A DNA stretch of 64,000 nt, taken from contig JAHEDT010000003.1 of the NCBI GenBank assembly GCA_024641085.1, positions 62,001-126,000 on the forward strand, written 5' to 3'. Shown here one piece after another: positions 46,114-54,217 of the stretch (the first letter of the stretch is position 1; every line of letters begins with the position of its first letter). Under the pieces are notes generated by a model, which was not told where the DNA came from, ran no database searches, and saw nothing but the letters and a program-made list of their open reading frames with translations. A program made the position numbers and the translations under genes. The DNA is from Geobacteraceae bacterium. GTDB taxonomy: Bacteria; Desulfobacterota; Desulfuromonadia; Desulfuromonadales; BM103.

Positions 46114-46146
46114 CCTGACTGCTGCATTGATTCTGCTATAGAAACA

Positions 46147-46177
46147 CAAGGCCGGCTTCCAAATGAAGCCGGCCTTG
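46147..46177. terminator. Bidirectional terminator between PEGA and HD-GYP genes
   Basis: A perfect 13-bp stem (CAAGGCCGGCTTC with GAAGCCGGCCTTG) with a 5-base loop lies between two convergent genes. T-rich flanks occur on both sides (CTTGTTT; TTTC on the other strand). Confidence 0.85.
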
Positions 46178-46212
46178 CTTGTTTACGAACAAGTTTTTGA
46201 GACTTGCCCCCA

Positions 46213-47349
46213 TTAATGCGGTTCGGAAAACTGCTGCTGAATCTGTTCGATTTCACCGGGGCACTCAATCAGGGCATCGACACATTGCCTGTCGAGCTTG
46301 TCGATCGACAAAAGCTGCAGCAAGGCAAAAGCATGCGCATTGGACCAAGGCAGCTTGTATGGTCGCCTGGTGGTCAATGCATCGAAGATATCGCTCACGG
46401 CAACGATGCGCGCCTCCAGGGTGATCTCCTGGCCGTTCATGCCATGGGGATAGCCGCTGCCATCCATCGCTTCATGATGCAGTTCGGCAATATGTCTCAG
46501 ACAATCGATATAGGGTATCTGTTCAAAACCGAAATTTCTGATCAGGTCATCGACGATCTGGCGGCCTAAAACAGTATGAGTATTCATGATGGTGCGTTCT
46601 GCCCGGGTCAGCCGGGCAGGTTTCTGCAAAATCCGGTCTGGGATGCCGATCTTGCCGACATCGTGCAGCGGGGCGAAAAGTGCGATCTGCTCGATCTGTT
46701 CATCATCAAGATGCTCAAGTCCTCTTCTGACCATCGACCTGGCGATCAAGCGCGAATAACGTGACATGCGCTCCAGGTGTGTGCCGGTTTCCAGATCGTG
46801 TTTCTGCACCATGTTGACCGACGTCCGCATCGCTGCCACCAGCGCCCGCGTGACTGCTAGCTCGTTCAGGATCATCTCGGCCAGCAGGTGGGTGAAAAGT
46901 TCAACCTGCTCCAGAATGCGTTCGCGAAAATAACGATTGTGAAACGAGTTGAAAAATATGAAGCCGGCCAGTTCCTTATTCTGGTAAATCGGATGGGTGT
47001 AGCTTGATGCGAAGCCGTGTCCGACAATCGCCTGGGAATGCGTCGAGACGTGGTGCTGATAAATTCTCAGGTCGTTGACGATTCGCGGCGACCTGTTCCT
47101 GGCGACCTCCCACAGAACCGATTCGGCGGCCAGGACTGTTTCGTAATTTTTAAGTGGACTTTCCGCAACAGGGGCGGCAATGAAGGTCTTTAACTTACGC
47201 GCCTGGTTGTCATAGAGGGCGATACTGACCCGGTCGACCCCCGGGCAGCTTTTTTTCAGGGTTTCGTGAACGAAAGTCAGTTTCGCCTGGTAGGTGGAGG
47301 CGTCCGCAAATCCCGCCAGAGGGTCTTCACAGAAGACAACCTGTTCCAT
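46213..47349 (-). CDS. GAF-HD-GYP protein, c-di-GMP phosphodiesterase
   Basis: The 378-residue protein has a GAF-like domain (about 10-160) and an HD-GYP domain (about 180-355). The metal and catalytic residues are in TGTHLERMSRYS, LFAPLHDVGKIGIPD, MNTHTVLG and AELHHEAMDGSGYPHG. It breaks c-di-GMP to pGpG/GMP. ATG 47349 has GGAGGAATC upstream. It may oppose the GGDEF protein at 3531. Confidence 0.92.
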   Translation of the reverse strand: MEQVVFCEDPLAGFADASTYQAKLTFVHETLKKSCPGVDRVSIALYDNQARKLKTFIAAPVAESPLKNYETVLAAESVLWEVARNRSPRIVNDLRIYQHHVSTHSQAIVGHGFASSYTHPIYQNKELAGFIFFNSFHNRYFRERILEQVELFTHLLAEMILNELAVTRALVAAMRTSVNMVQKHDLETGTHLERMSRYSRLIARSMVRRGLEHLDDEQIEQIALFAPLHDVGKIGIPDRILQKPARLTRAERTIMNTHTVLGRQIVDDLIRNFGFEQIPYIDCLRHIAELHHEAMDGSGYPHGMNGQEITLEARIVAVSDIFDALTTRRPYKLPWSNAHAFALLQLLSIDKLDRQCVDALIECPGEIEQIQQQFSEPH

Positions 47350-47490
47350 GATTCCTCCGTGGAAAAGTTAACAACCACTTACATTCTAACTCTTTAAAAA
47401 GTGATTGCAACGACAAGCGGACAGAGCCTTTGACGGCACTATTGCGATGCGCTACTCTGCAGATTGATCATCCTATAAAGGATAACTTTC

Positions 47491-48201
47491 ATGATGGAAA
47501 CCAAGTCTGAACATTGCATGGTGTGTGGTGAACCCCTCGATTATCGCGAGCAGGGCGAAGCGGTCTGCTGTATCCATTGTGGACAACAGTCGACCAGCGC
47601 TATCGTCTGTCCGGCCGGGCATTATGTCTGTGACGCCTGCCACAGCGATTTCCCTTTGGCGCGACTTGCGGTTATGGCTCGGCAAGTCGCCGGTTGTGCA
47701 CCGGAAGACATCCTCGAGGAACTCATCGCCCTCCCCGACCTGCCCATGCATGGCCCGGAACACCACGCCATGGCAGGACTCGCCCTCTTGCTGGCATGTG
47801 AAAAGACCGGTACAGACTTACCGGAAAGTTTTATCGAAGAAACAATCAGACGCTGCCTACAGATTCCTGGCGGGACCTGTGGCTATCATGGCGCGTGTGG
47901 CGGGGCGGTCTCCCTTGGCGTATCCGTCAGCCTTCTGACCGGGGCAACTCCGGTGACCGGACTGGCCCGCAGCATGGCCCACCGGGCGACGGCTCTGGCC
48001 CTTTTGAACTGCGCTGACGACGAAGCCCGCTGCTGCAAGCGCGCACTGAGGAAAACCGTTTCCGCCGGCCGTGAGTTTTTTGCCAAAGAACTCGGTATCG
48101 AATTCCCGCGGCCAATTGCTCACCAATTCTGCGTGGACATACCCCGCAATCGCGAGTGCGTCAGGCAGCACTGCCCCTACTTTCACGCCGGCACCCAGTA
48201 G
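47491..48201 (+). CDS. DUF5714-family Cys-rich protein
   Basis: The 236-residue protein is Cys-rich: CMVCGEPLDYREQGEAVCCIHCGQ, then CPAGHYVCDACHSDF, GTCGYHGACGGAVSLG, and C-terminal CVRQHCPYFHAG. Zinc or Fe-S binding is likely. DUF5714 occurs in anaerobes beside radical SAM or metalloenzyme genes; its function is unknown. The start is 47491 (or ATG 47494). It is convergent with ald, 20 bases away, and no partner gene is adjacent. Confidence 0.75.
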   Translation: MMETKSEHCMVCGEPLDYREQGEAVCCIHCGQQSTSAIVCPAGHYVCDACHSDFPLARLAVMARQVAGCAPEDILEELIALPDLPMHGPEHHAMAGLALLLACEKTGTDLPESFIEETIRRCLQIPGGTCGYHGACGGAVSLGVSVSLLTGATPVTGLARSMAHRATALALLNCADDEARCCKRALRKTVSAGREFFAKELGIEFPRPIAHQFCVDIPRNRECVRQHCPYFHAGTQ

Positions 48202-48221
48202 CTCCCGCCTGACCTGGATCG

Positions 48222-49340
48222 CTACGCCCTAAAAATATCTTCCACCGGCGTGTGCTCAAGGCCGAACGCTTCAGCGACTCCCGCGTAAGTGACTTTGCCG
48301 ACCACGACGTTCAACCCTTCCCTGATGCCATGATGTTCCCGGGCAGCACCACGCCATCCACTGTTGGCTATTTTGACCGCATAAGGCAGCGTCGCGTTGG
48401 TCAGGGCAACGGTCGATGTCAGGGGAACCGCACCTGGCATATTGGCAACACAGTAATGCACGACACCGTCAACTTCAAAGGTCGGCTCGCTATGGGTGGT
48501 TGCCCGGGACGTTTCAAAGCAGCCGCCCTGGTCGATGGCCACATCTACCAGTACCGCACCAGGCTTCATGGTCTTCAACATTTCGCGAGTCACCAGTTTG
48601 GGGGCTTTAGCACCATGTAGCAGCACAGCCCCGATCACCACATCGGCCTCCTGGACCAGTTCACGGACCATGGCCGGAGAAGACATGATCGGAAAGCAGT
48701 TTTTCGGCATGACTTCCGCAAGATAACGAAGCCTCTCCAGGCTGGTGTCGAGGATATAGACCTTGGCACCCAGTCCGCAGGCCATCTGCGCGGCATGCGT
48801 ACCGACTGTCCCGCCACCAATGACCAGAACCGTTGCCGGAGGCACCCCCGGAACTCCGCCAAGCAGGATACCACGCCCACCCTGGGTCCGCTCTGCATAC
48901 TTTGCTGCCTCCTGGGCAGCCATACGTCCAGCAACCTCGCTCATTGGCGTCAGCAGGGGCAAACTGCCATCTGCGCCAACAATCGTTTCATAAGCGATGC
49001 AAACAGCCCCCCTGTCGATCATCGCCCGGGTCAACTCTTCAGAGGCGGCAAAATGGAAGTAAGTAAAGACGATCTGGCCTTTACGGATCAGGGGATACTC
49101 CGAGGGCTGTGGTTCCTTGACATGCATGACCATCTCTGAGCGGTCGTAGATCTCCTTTGGCGTGGCGACGATCTTAGCTCCGGCCTCAAGATAAGCAGAG
49201 TCACTGAAGCCGCTGCCAACCCCGGCCAGGGTCTCGACAAGAATATCATGGCCATGTTTACGCATGATTTCAACACCGGCAGGGGTCATGCAAACCCGAT
49301 TTTCAGCAACCTTGATCTCTTTCAGTATGCCAATGACCAT
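48222..49340 (-). CDS. ald: Alanine dehydrogenase
   Basis: The 372-residue enzyme converts alanine and NAD to pyruvate, ammonium and NADH, or the reverse. The start MVIGILKEIKVAENRVCMTPAG and the NAD domain (GGVPGVPPATVLVIGGGTVG) are family-typical. The active-site segments VKEPQPSEYP and AIDQGGCFETSRATTHSEPTF are intact. AAAGGAGG-type site lies upstream of ATG 49340. It is divergent from an Lrp-family gene with a dyad between them. Confidence 0.97.
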   Translation of the reverse strand: MVIGILKEIKVAENRVCMTPAGVEIMRKHGHDILVETLAGVGSGFSDSAYLEAGAKIVATPKEIYDRSEMVMHVKEPQPSEYPLIRKGQIVFTYFHFAASEELTRAMIDRGAVCIAYETIVGADGSLPLLTPMSEVAGRMAAQEAAKYAERTQGGRGILLGGVPGVPPATVLVIGGGTVGTHAAQMACGLGAKVYILDTSLERLRYLAEVMPKNCFPIMSSPAMVRELVQEADVVIGAVLLHGAKAPKLVTREMLKTMKPGAVLVDVAIDQGGCFETSRATTHSEPTFEVDGVVHYCVANMPGAVPLTSTVALTNATLPYAVKIANSGWRGAAREHHGIREGLNVVVGKVTYAGVAEAFGLEHTPVEDIFRA

Positions 49341-49414
49341 AAGAGCACCTCCTTTGAGAAACGCTTGTCCCGTTTATATGTTTATTTCTGAAGTCTACCA
49401 GCAACATGGGGAAA

Positions 49415-49435
49415 TTACCTTGCAAACTAAGGTAA
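49415..49435. promoter_or_regulatory. Candidate Lrp-type operator between ald and lrp-like gene
   Basis: TTACCTT and AAGGTAA form an exact inverted repeat with a 7-base centre (GCAAACT). It lies between the divergent ald (start 49340) and Lrp-type gene (start 49490), 75 and 55 bases away. Alanine-responsive Lrp proteins bind dyads of this type. Confidence 0.5.
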
Positions 49436-49489
49436 AAAAACCTACTTATTAATAGATAATTCCACATAATAATCGATATGGAGCAGATC

Positions 49490-49960
49490 ATGCCATACAC
49501 CCAATTGGACGCCATAGATCATTCTATCCTGAATAAGTTACAGAAGAACGGCCGCCTGTCAAACGTGCAGCTTGCCGCAGAAGTTGGCCTGTCGGAATCG
49601 GCATGCCTGAGACGGGTCAAAATTCTCGAGGAAAGCGGGGTTATTGATCGTTACGTCATGCTGATCAGTCAGACCGCTATAGGGAAACCGGACAACGTCT
49701 TTGTCAGAGTCACGCTGGATGGCCAGCAGCGGGAAAAACTGGCCGCGTTTGAAACCGACATCACTAGGGTTTCGGAGGTTATGGAATGCTACCTGATGTC
49801 GGGAGATTTCGACTATCTGCTGCGAGTCATAACCAGAGACAATACTGATTATGTCCGTATTCACAACAAGCTCACCAGCCTGCCGGGAGTCATGCGCGTC
49901 CAGTCTTCTTTTGCACTGCGCACGGTTCTCGACAAAACCGAAATGCCGTTGGAAATTTGA
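49490..49960 (+). CDS. Lrp/AsnC-family transcriptional regulator
   Basis: The 156-residue regulator has an N-terminal winged helix-turn-helix (LDAIDHSILNKLQKNGRLSN, VGLSESACLRRVKILE) and a C-terminal RAM domain (about 65-145, VMECYLMSGDFDYLLRV). It should sense amino acids. The ATG at 49490 has GGAG 6 bases upstream. It is divergent from ald, so autoregulation and control of ald by alanine or a related amino acid are likely. Confidence 0.92.
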   Translation: MPYTQLDAIDHSILNKLQKNGRLSNVQLAAEVGLSESACLRRVKILEESGVIDRYVMLISQTAIGKPDNVFVRVTLDGQQREKLAAFETDITRVSEVMECYLMSGDFDYLLRVITRDNTDYVRIHNKLTSLPGVMRVQSSFALRTVLDKTEMPLEI

Positions 49961-49992
49961 CCTGAACGAAGGGGCTTGGAGCGGAACCCGGA

Positions 49993-50295
49993 TCAGCGCA
50001 CACTGCCGCACGCCGGGCAATAAGGCCAGTTGTCACGTAGAGCGGAGTGGCAACTGTTGCAGCAGTTGGCGTCGGGGGTTGCTTTTTTGCGACTTCTGAG
50101 CATGAACAGGATAATGCCGGCCGCCAGGTTGGCAGCGATGATCACCCAGCCGATTGGGGGAACCCGGAAGAAATCATTGATAACGCAGCGCCCGCAACAG
50201 AGCAGCCATACGTTGCATGCCACGATTACCAGGATCGCCGCCAGACAAAAGCAGGCAAACCAGGAGTATTTATACTTTCTGAATGCCAGCCTCAT
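49993..50295 (-). CDS. Small membrane protein with C-terminal zinc ribbon
   Basis: The 100-residue product has two hydrophobic segments (SWFACFCLAAILVIVACNVW and PIGWVIIAANLAAGIILFML) and a C-terminal zinc ribbon (CCNSCHSALRDNWPYCPACGSVR). It starts at ATG 50295, overlapping the preceding stop by four bases (ATGA), so it is translationally coupled. I do not know a family name. It is the last gene of the six-gene metal cluster and may act with the preceding zinc-ribbon gene. Confidence 0.65.
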   Translation of the reverse strand: MRLAFRKYKYSWFACFCLAAILVIVACNVWLLCCGRCVINDFFRVPPIGWVIIAANLAAGIILFMLRSRKKATPDANCCNSCHSALRDNWPYCPACGSVR

Positions 50296-50549
50296 GCAGG
50301 GGCCTTTTGATTCTGGTGCCTGCACCACGGGCAGTACTTGACCCACCGATCATGCACCTTGCAGCAGGCAGGACAAACTTCTCGCAACACTGACCGGCAT
50401 TTAGGGCAGACCAGCCAACCTGACTCCACCCGCTCCGAGCAATCCGGACACTCCCCCGTCAGCGGGGAAAATGGCGGTACCGGCTTGTCAATTTCCAAGC
50501 AGATAAAGTAGAAAATGACCGAAAGACTGATGATGAAGAGTAGGAACAT
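50292..50549 (-). CDS. Small membrane protein with double zinc ribbon
   Basis: The 85-residue product has an N-terminal membrane helix (MFLLFIISLSVIFYFICLEI) and two C-x2-C pairs sets: CPDCSERVESGWLVCPKC and CPACCKVHDRWVKYCPWC. It lies 6 bases after the ABC ATPase and overlaps the next gene, so all three are coupled. The family is unknown to me. A membrane metal-binding or assembly role is inference from context. Confidence 0.65.
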   Translation of the reverse strand: MFLLFIISLSVIFYFICLEIDKPVPPFSPLTGECPDCSERVESGWLVCPKCRSVLREVCPACCKVHDRWVKYCPWCRHQNQKAPA

Positions 50550-50555
50550 ACCGCC

Positions 50556-51263
50556 TCACATGGCCTGTGAAAGGCCGCAATCAGAACTCCCTGTATCCTT
50601 TTCTATCAAACCGTCGCGCAGGTAAAGGGTCCGATCGAACCACTCCAGGTTGTCCCGGTTGTGTGTGACCATGACAATAGTCTGACCGCCACGGTGCAGT
50701 TCGGCCAACAGCTCCATCACCTGTTGGCTGGTTGCCGTATCAAGGCTCCCGGTCGGTTCGTCCGCCAGGAGCAACGGCGGGCTGTTGACCAGTGCCCTGG
50801 CGATGGCCACGCGCTCCTGTTCCCCACCGGAGAGCTGCTGAGGTAAATGCAGCATACGATCCGGCAGGCCGACCCTCTCCAGCATGGCAGAGGCACGCCG
50901 ACGTTTTTCCACAGCAGAGAATTTGCTCACGGCGAGCGGCAGCATGACATTTTCCAGGGCGTTCAGATAAGGGATCAGGTTGTGCGACTGAAAAATGAAG
51001 CCGAGGTACTCACGACGGAAATCCGCCTGCTGCTCCGTCGCCAGGCCGTAGATGTCAATTTCATCGATCGTGACCTTGCCAGAGGTTGGCCGAGTCAAGG
51101 CGCCCAGCACGCTCAGCAGGGTACTTTTGCCACTCCCTGATGGGCCCATGACGCCGAGAAATGCGCCCTCTTTGATCGACAGGCTCAGATGGTCGAGAGC
51201 GGTCACACAGTCAGCGCCATTGATGTAGCGTTTGGTTACCTGTTGCAGATTAATCAGAGTCAT
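50556..51263 (-). CDS. ABC transporter ATPase (LolD/MacB type)
   Basis: The 235-residue ATPase has Walker [11 protein letters not shown]-loop [13 protein letters not shown], signature [15 protein letters not shown], Walker [13 protein letters not shown] and the switch His in MVTHNRD. It matches the LolD/MacB group that pairs with FtsX-type permeases. ATG 51263 is 13 bases past the permease stop. It should power the permease encoded just upstream, which lacks its own ATPase. Confidence 0.93.
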   Translation of the reverse strand: MTLINLQQVTKRYINGADCVTALDHLSLSIKEGAFLGVMGPSGSGKSTLLSVLGALTRPTSGKVTIDEIDIYGLATEQQADFRREYLGFIFQSHNLIPYLNALENVMLPLAVSKFSAVEKRRRASAMLERVGLPDRMLHLPQQLSGGEQERVAIARALVNSPPLLLADEPTGSLDTATSQQVMELLAELHRGGQTIVMVTHNRDNLEWFDRTLYLRDGLIEKDTGSSDCGLSQAM

Positions 51264-51276
51264 ATCGAGTCCGGGG

Positions 51277-52434
51277 TTAGAGCGCCCTGAGGGCTTCGCT
51301 CGGTTCGAGGCGGCTGGCACGCAGCGCCGGTTGCAGCGCGGCCATCAGGCCGACGATCAGTGCCGCAGCCACAGCAGTTAGAGCAAGGGTCGGGTTCCAG
51401 TGCCAGATGGCCTTGCCGCCATCGAGCAGCGGCAGGGTCACCAGGGTCGCGAGGACACCGGCCAGGTACCCCATCACTCCGGCCAGAACGCTGACGATGG
51501 CGGCTTCCATCAGCACCAGGTGCAGCACATGTCGGCGACGGTAACCGATCGCCCTGAAGATACCGATCTCCCGGGTTCTTTCGCTGATCGCACCCATCAT
51601 GGTGACAAAGACCAGCAGGGCACCGATAATGACCACCGTCACGGCAACCCCCCAGGCAAAAAGACGGAACTGGTCCAGGGCATGCATGCGGGTCTTCACA
51701 ACCTGCTGGACCGCCTGAACATCGGTTCCGGGGAGGACCTGCTGCAGCTGGTTGACCATATCATCGACGGGGCAGTCATGGCAGAGAGCGGCGATCTCGA
51801 CCATACTGACCTTGCCTTCCTTGCCAAGTATCGCCTGGGCCGCCGGCAGCGGGCTGATCAACAGCTGGTCGTCCTGGGAGCCGGTCTTGGCCAGCAGGCC
51901 GACCACAGTGAAGGCCTGGCCGTTGAGTTGCAGGGTGTCGCCCATCGCCAGGCCAAAACGTTTGACAAGTGCATCGCCGACCAGTAGTTCAGCTCCCTGC
52001 TTGACAGGACGCCCGGCGATCGACCACCAGCGTTTCAATTTGAACTCCGCGACGGGATCGACCCCCATCATCATGACCCGCTGTCCCTGTACTTCGACGG
52101 TGCCAAGCACCTTGGGCCCGATGGTGGCAACGTTGCGCCGATTGGGGATGTCGTCTATGTTGACCAGACTGGCCTGTTCGATCTCACGGGCCACCAGGTT
52201 GACGCCACCGAGCTGGACCCCGCCATAGTTCAAATCGAGTTGATCACTACGGGGCGTGATAATGATGTTGGCCCCGAAGTTCTCGAGTTCGTTTTGGGCG
52301 CGCATGCTCAGGGCATCGGTCAGTGACAGCAAGGTGACCACCGTCGCGACGCCGATCATCAGGCCCACGACCAGAAAGATCGCCCGCCCCTTGCGCCGTC
52401 TCAGATTATGTAAAACGATATGCTCAAGTCGCAC
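51277..52434 (-). CDS. FtsX/MacB-type ABC permease
   Basis: The 385-residue permease has one N-terminal helix (GRAIFLVVGLMIGVATVVTLLSL), a long periplasmic MacB core domain (about 50-260), and three C-terminal helices (LFAWGVAVTVVIIGALLVFVTMM; IVSVLAGVMGYLAGVLATLVT; LALTAVAAALIVGLMAALQPALRA). GTG 52434 is chosen because GAGGATC lies 8 bases upstream. It follows DUF2318 by 10 bases. Permeases beside DUF2318 proteins occur in p19/FTR1 iron systems. Confidence 0.9.
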   Translation of the reverse strand: MRLEHIVLHNLRRRKGRAIFLVVGLMIGVATVVTLLSLTDALSMRAQNELENFGANIIITPRSDQLDLNYGGVQLGGVNLVAREIEQASLVNIDDIPNRRNVATIGPKVLGTVEVQGQRVMMMGVDPVAEFKLKRWWSIAGRPVKQGAELLVGDALVKRFGLAMGDTLQLNGQAFTVVGLLAKTGSQDDQLLISPLPAAQAILGKEGKVSMVEIAALCHDCPVDDMVNQLQQVLPGTDVQAVQQVVKTRMHALDQFRLFAWGVAVTVVIIGALLVFVTMMGAISERTREIGIFRAIGYRRRHVLHLVLMEAAIVSVLAGVMGYLAGVLATLVTLPLLDGGKAIWHWNPTLALTAVAAALIVGLMAALQPALRASRLEPSEALRAL

Positions 52435-52444
52435 GTGCAGATCC

Positions 52445-52969
52445 TCAATTGATCGCGGCCTTGAAATAGCCGGCACCCTGTTCGATATCATTCACGGCGA
52501 TCACGAGCTTGTCGCTGGCCAGTTGACGATGCAGCGGCGCCGGGTTGCACCCGCCCTTGACCACGTTGACCAGGTCGGTGCGGAAATGCTGGCCGCAGTT
52601 GTTACAGACCATGTCGTTGCCTTCCTGGCGGTAGCCCTTGCGCTCACGGTAGCAGACGTCACATGTGTCGAAGGCCGCCCGGATCACACCGTCCGTGCTG
52701 CGTACGACGAAGAAATCGACCGATCCGGATTGGCCCTGGAAACGATAGAACTTGGCTTTGCCGTCAGCAAATTCGCTTGACGCAAACTGGATCGTGCCAT
52801 CCTGACCGGCCTGAACCAGGGCGTGTCCGCCTAGGGACTTTTGACCGAACAGAAACCAGCCGCCTCCGGCAATAACCACCAGGGCCAGCACGACAAGGGG
52901 AACCAGCAGCTTTTTCCCGGCGGTTTTTTTCGTATTGAACTGCTCTCGCTTGGCATCACGTTCTGACAT
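52445..52969 (-). CDS. DUF2318 Cys-rich membrane protein
   Basis: The 174-residue protein has an N-terminal helix (LLVPLVVLALVVIAGGGWFLF) and a C-terminal domain with five cysteines: C103, C106 (FDTCDVCYRERKG), C122, C125 (VCNNCGQHF) and C141 (GGCNP). That is the DUF2318 (FtrD-like) pattern, thought to bind Fe-S or metal and take part in redox during iron uptake. It is 44 bases after the HMA fusion and 10 before the permease, in the metal-cluster operon. Confidence 0.9.
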   Translation of the reverse strand: MSERDAKREQFNTKKTAGKKLLVPLVVLALVVIAGGGWFLFGQKSLGGHALVQAGQDGTIQFASSEFADGKAKFYRFQGQSGSVDFFVVRSTDGVIRAAFDTCDVCYRERKGYRQEGNDMVCNNCGQHFRTDLVNVVKGGCNPAPLHRQLASDKLVIAVNDIEQGAGYFKAAIN

Positions 52970-53013
52970 TGCTCTTTCTCCTTTGTTTTACACGGCTTTT
53001 GAAACCGGTGATT

Positions 53014-53871
53014 TCAGCTGTTACAGCAGCCGCCACATCCGCCGCTGCCCTGATTGAGTGATTTGATTCGCGGATCGAAAATAATGACTTCCGTATTTTT
53101 CTGCAGCCCGTCGTACCAGCTCTGCAGCTTGGCCCGACGCTCCCGGGGATCGCTGCTTCCCGCATAGACATGATCCTCGATATTGCGATTGATGATCATG
53201 TCTTCACGCAGGCGCTCACGAAAATTATCCATGCTGCCATAGCGCTCCGTAACGACCCGTTCAAGCTCCTGGTGTGACTGGCGTAACTCATCCAACCGGG
53301 CATCGACCTCGCCGGTCTGAATCACCACTTGGTTCTGCTCGGCGGCAGCAAGCAGCAGTTCACGCTGCAGGACATCCTGCCAGACAGCCTTCCATACCTG
53401 GTCAACCTGCCCTGCAGCAGCACCACTGGAACGCTGCCGGACAAGTTCTTCAAAATCGCTGCGCGCAAGGAGACGGTCTCCCACCTGAGCCAGGTACTGC
53501 TGGCCCAACTGTGACTGGCGTTGCTGCAGTGCGGCGTATTCCCTGGCATCGAGTTCGAGCTTCAGGGTGGCGGGATAACCGGCGCCGCTTATCGCCTCCG
53601 CAATTGTTCTACTGTCGATTGCGGCGGGGTCGTAAGTGACGCGGCCGCGGCTACTGGTCAGATTGACCTCGACGGCACCGACGCCATCAAGCTTTGATAA
53701 AGCGTTTTCGATATTGCCGACACAGGAGCCGCAGGTCATCTTTTCGATCTGGTACTCGGCCAATGCAGCATTGGCCAGAGTGGTCCCTGATGGATAGAAC
53801 AACCAGACCAAGGGGACCAGGGCAATAAGCACCAGAAAGATTGACAGGTAAAGCTTCGGGCGTTTCATCAT
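53014..53871 (-). CDS. HMA-domain protein fused to a SurA-N-like region
   Basis: The 285-residue protein has an N-terminal membrane helix (about 6-28), a heavy-metal-associated domain with C47-x-x-C50 (KMTCGSCVGNIENAL), then a helical region (about 115-235) resembling the SurA N-terminal chaperone (SDFEELVRQRSSGAAAGQVD, VIQTGEVDARLDEL). It ends in a Cys tail, GGCGGCC. HMA domains carry Cu(I), Zn or similar. The combination is unusual and suggests metal capture or loading in the envelope. ATG 53871 has GAGGAAG upstream. It is the first gene of the cluster. Confidence 0.8.
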   Translation of the reverse strand: MMKRPKLYLSIFLVLIALVPLVWLFYPSGTTLANAALAEYQIEKMTCGSCVGNIENALSKLDGVGAVEVNLTSSRGRVTYDPAAIDSRTIAEAISGAGYPATLKLELDAREYAALQQRQSQLGQQYLAQVGDRLLARSDFEELVRQRSSGAAAGQVDQVWKAVWQDVLQRELLLAAAEQNQVVIQTGEVDARLDELRQSHQELERVVTERYGSMDNFRERLREDMIINRNIEDHVYAGSSDPRERRAKLQSWYDGLQKNTEVIIFDPRIKSLNQGSGGCGGCCNS

Positions 53872-54217
53872 CGGCTTCCTCAATAAATGGAGAGTTGCTG
53901 GGGACATAGCAGAGGGACAATGTCAGGTTACTAAATCAACTTCCATGCCAAGTATTAAAAAACCTTCCAATACCCTAAAAACATACACTTTACGAACAAA
54001 TCCAGTGACGTATAGAAAACCATCAGGCCGATTTTTGTAGGATATTGCACAGGCAGAAGCGGATTATTCTTCATCTCTGGACGTTTTTTCCTGCAGATCA
54101 TGACTGCTCAATGCGTGCGTGGAATTGTCCCGGCGCGCCTATCCGCCAGTTGTTGACAGACAAAAGGCCCCAACGGAAACCGATGGGGCCTATAAAGTCG
54201 TTCATGCGGGTCACTTG
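53872..54217. other. Intergenic region upstream of the metal cluster
   Basis: No gene seen. It is AT-rich (about 53930-54010) and holds the cluster's promoter, not identified by eye, and the M24 peptidase terminator at 54161-54191. Confidence 0.4.
54161..54191 (-). terminator. Terminator of the M24 peptidase gene
   Basis: An 8-bp stem (AGGCCCCA with TGGGGCCT) is followed on the minus strand by TTTTGTC. It lies 27 bases past the stop. Confidence 0.75.
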
